From the NCBI GenBank assembly GCA_008501785.1, contig QQUD01001074.1, positions 1 to 13,210 on the forward strand: DNA of 13,210 nucleotides. The letters run 5' to 3'. The notes beneath the pieces were generated by a model that saw only the letters and a list, made by a program, of their open reading frames with translations, had not been told where the DNA came from and searched no databases. Of this stretch, positions 13,200 through 13,210 are shown piece by piece. The translations under genes were made by a program, and so were the position numbers. The stretch comes from Chloroflexota bacterium. Its GTDB lineage: Bacteria > Chloroflexota > Anaerolineae > Promineifilales > Promineifilaceae. Every line of letters starts with the position of its first letter. The stretch's first letter is position 1.

Positions 13200-13210
13200 T
13201 ATTTCTTATT

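Overview
The window looks like a mid-G+C chromosome segment from an uncultured or poorly studied Chloroflexota (Anaerolineae-like) bacterium. This is an inference from gene content: a SARP/BTAD-STAND regulator, a CSLREA-type beta-helix surface protein, a MeaB GTPase with the 'PEW...HDG' N-terminal extension, and a lipoprotein-rich copper/redox cassette. No rRNA, tRNA, transposase, integrase or CRISPR array was seen.

Layout. (1) 1-1948, minus strand: the 5' part of a large secreted parallel beta-helix protein that runs off the left edge, translationally coupled to a 64-residue protein just upstream. (2) 2036-4999, plus strand, divergent from (1): a 987-residue BTAD-NB-ARC-TPR regulator with a plausible promoter and a TGATCA repeat over its predicted transcription start. 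(3) About 5000-6250: an AT-rich patch holding a long imperfect hairpin (5043-5119) and one minus-strand gene, a small protein with an effector-associated/Death-like N-terminal domain and a C-terminal part made of two duplicated modules. (4) 6309-8228, plus strand: MeaB/ArgK-type GTPase, then a histidine phosphatase, separated by a CAGCTAN heptamer repeat. (5) 8229-8402: a REP/dRS3-like paired-hairpin element and a bidirectional intrinsic terminator between converging transcription units. (6) 11889-8403, minus strand: a likely operon of small membrane protein, membrane polyferredoxin, YtkA/FixH-like lipoprotein, SCO1 lipoprotein and PCu(A)C lipoprotein, which fits copper delivery and redox work at the outer face of the membrane, probably for cytochrome oxidase. 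(7) 12042-13162, plus strand: a LacI-family repressor whose promoter carries two operators, one of them a 30-bp perfect palindrome. (8) A threefold ATCTGYG decamer repeat follows it.

Across all of this, except the AT-rich patch, the palindrome AACGGCCGTT occurs ten times, about one per 1.3 kb, in coding and noncoding DNA, on genes of both strands and in all three reading frames. Its flanks often extend the dyad symmetry (up to 22 bp). This resembles the HIP1 palindrome of cyanobacteria in behaviour but not in sequence, and it is the most unusual signal in the window.
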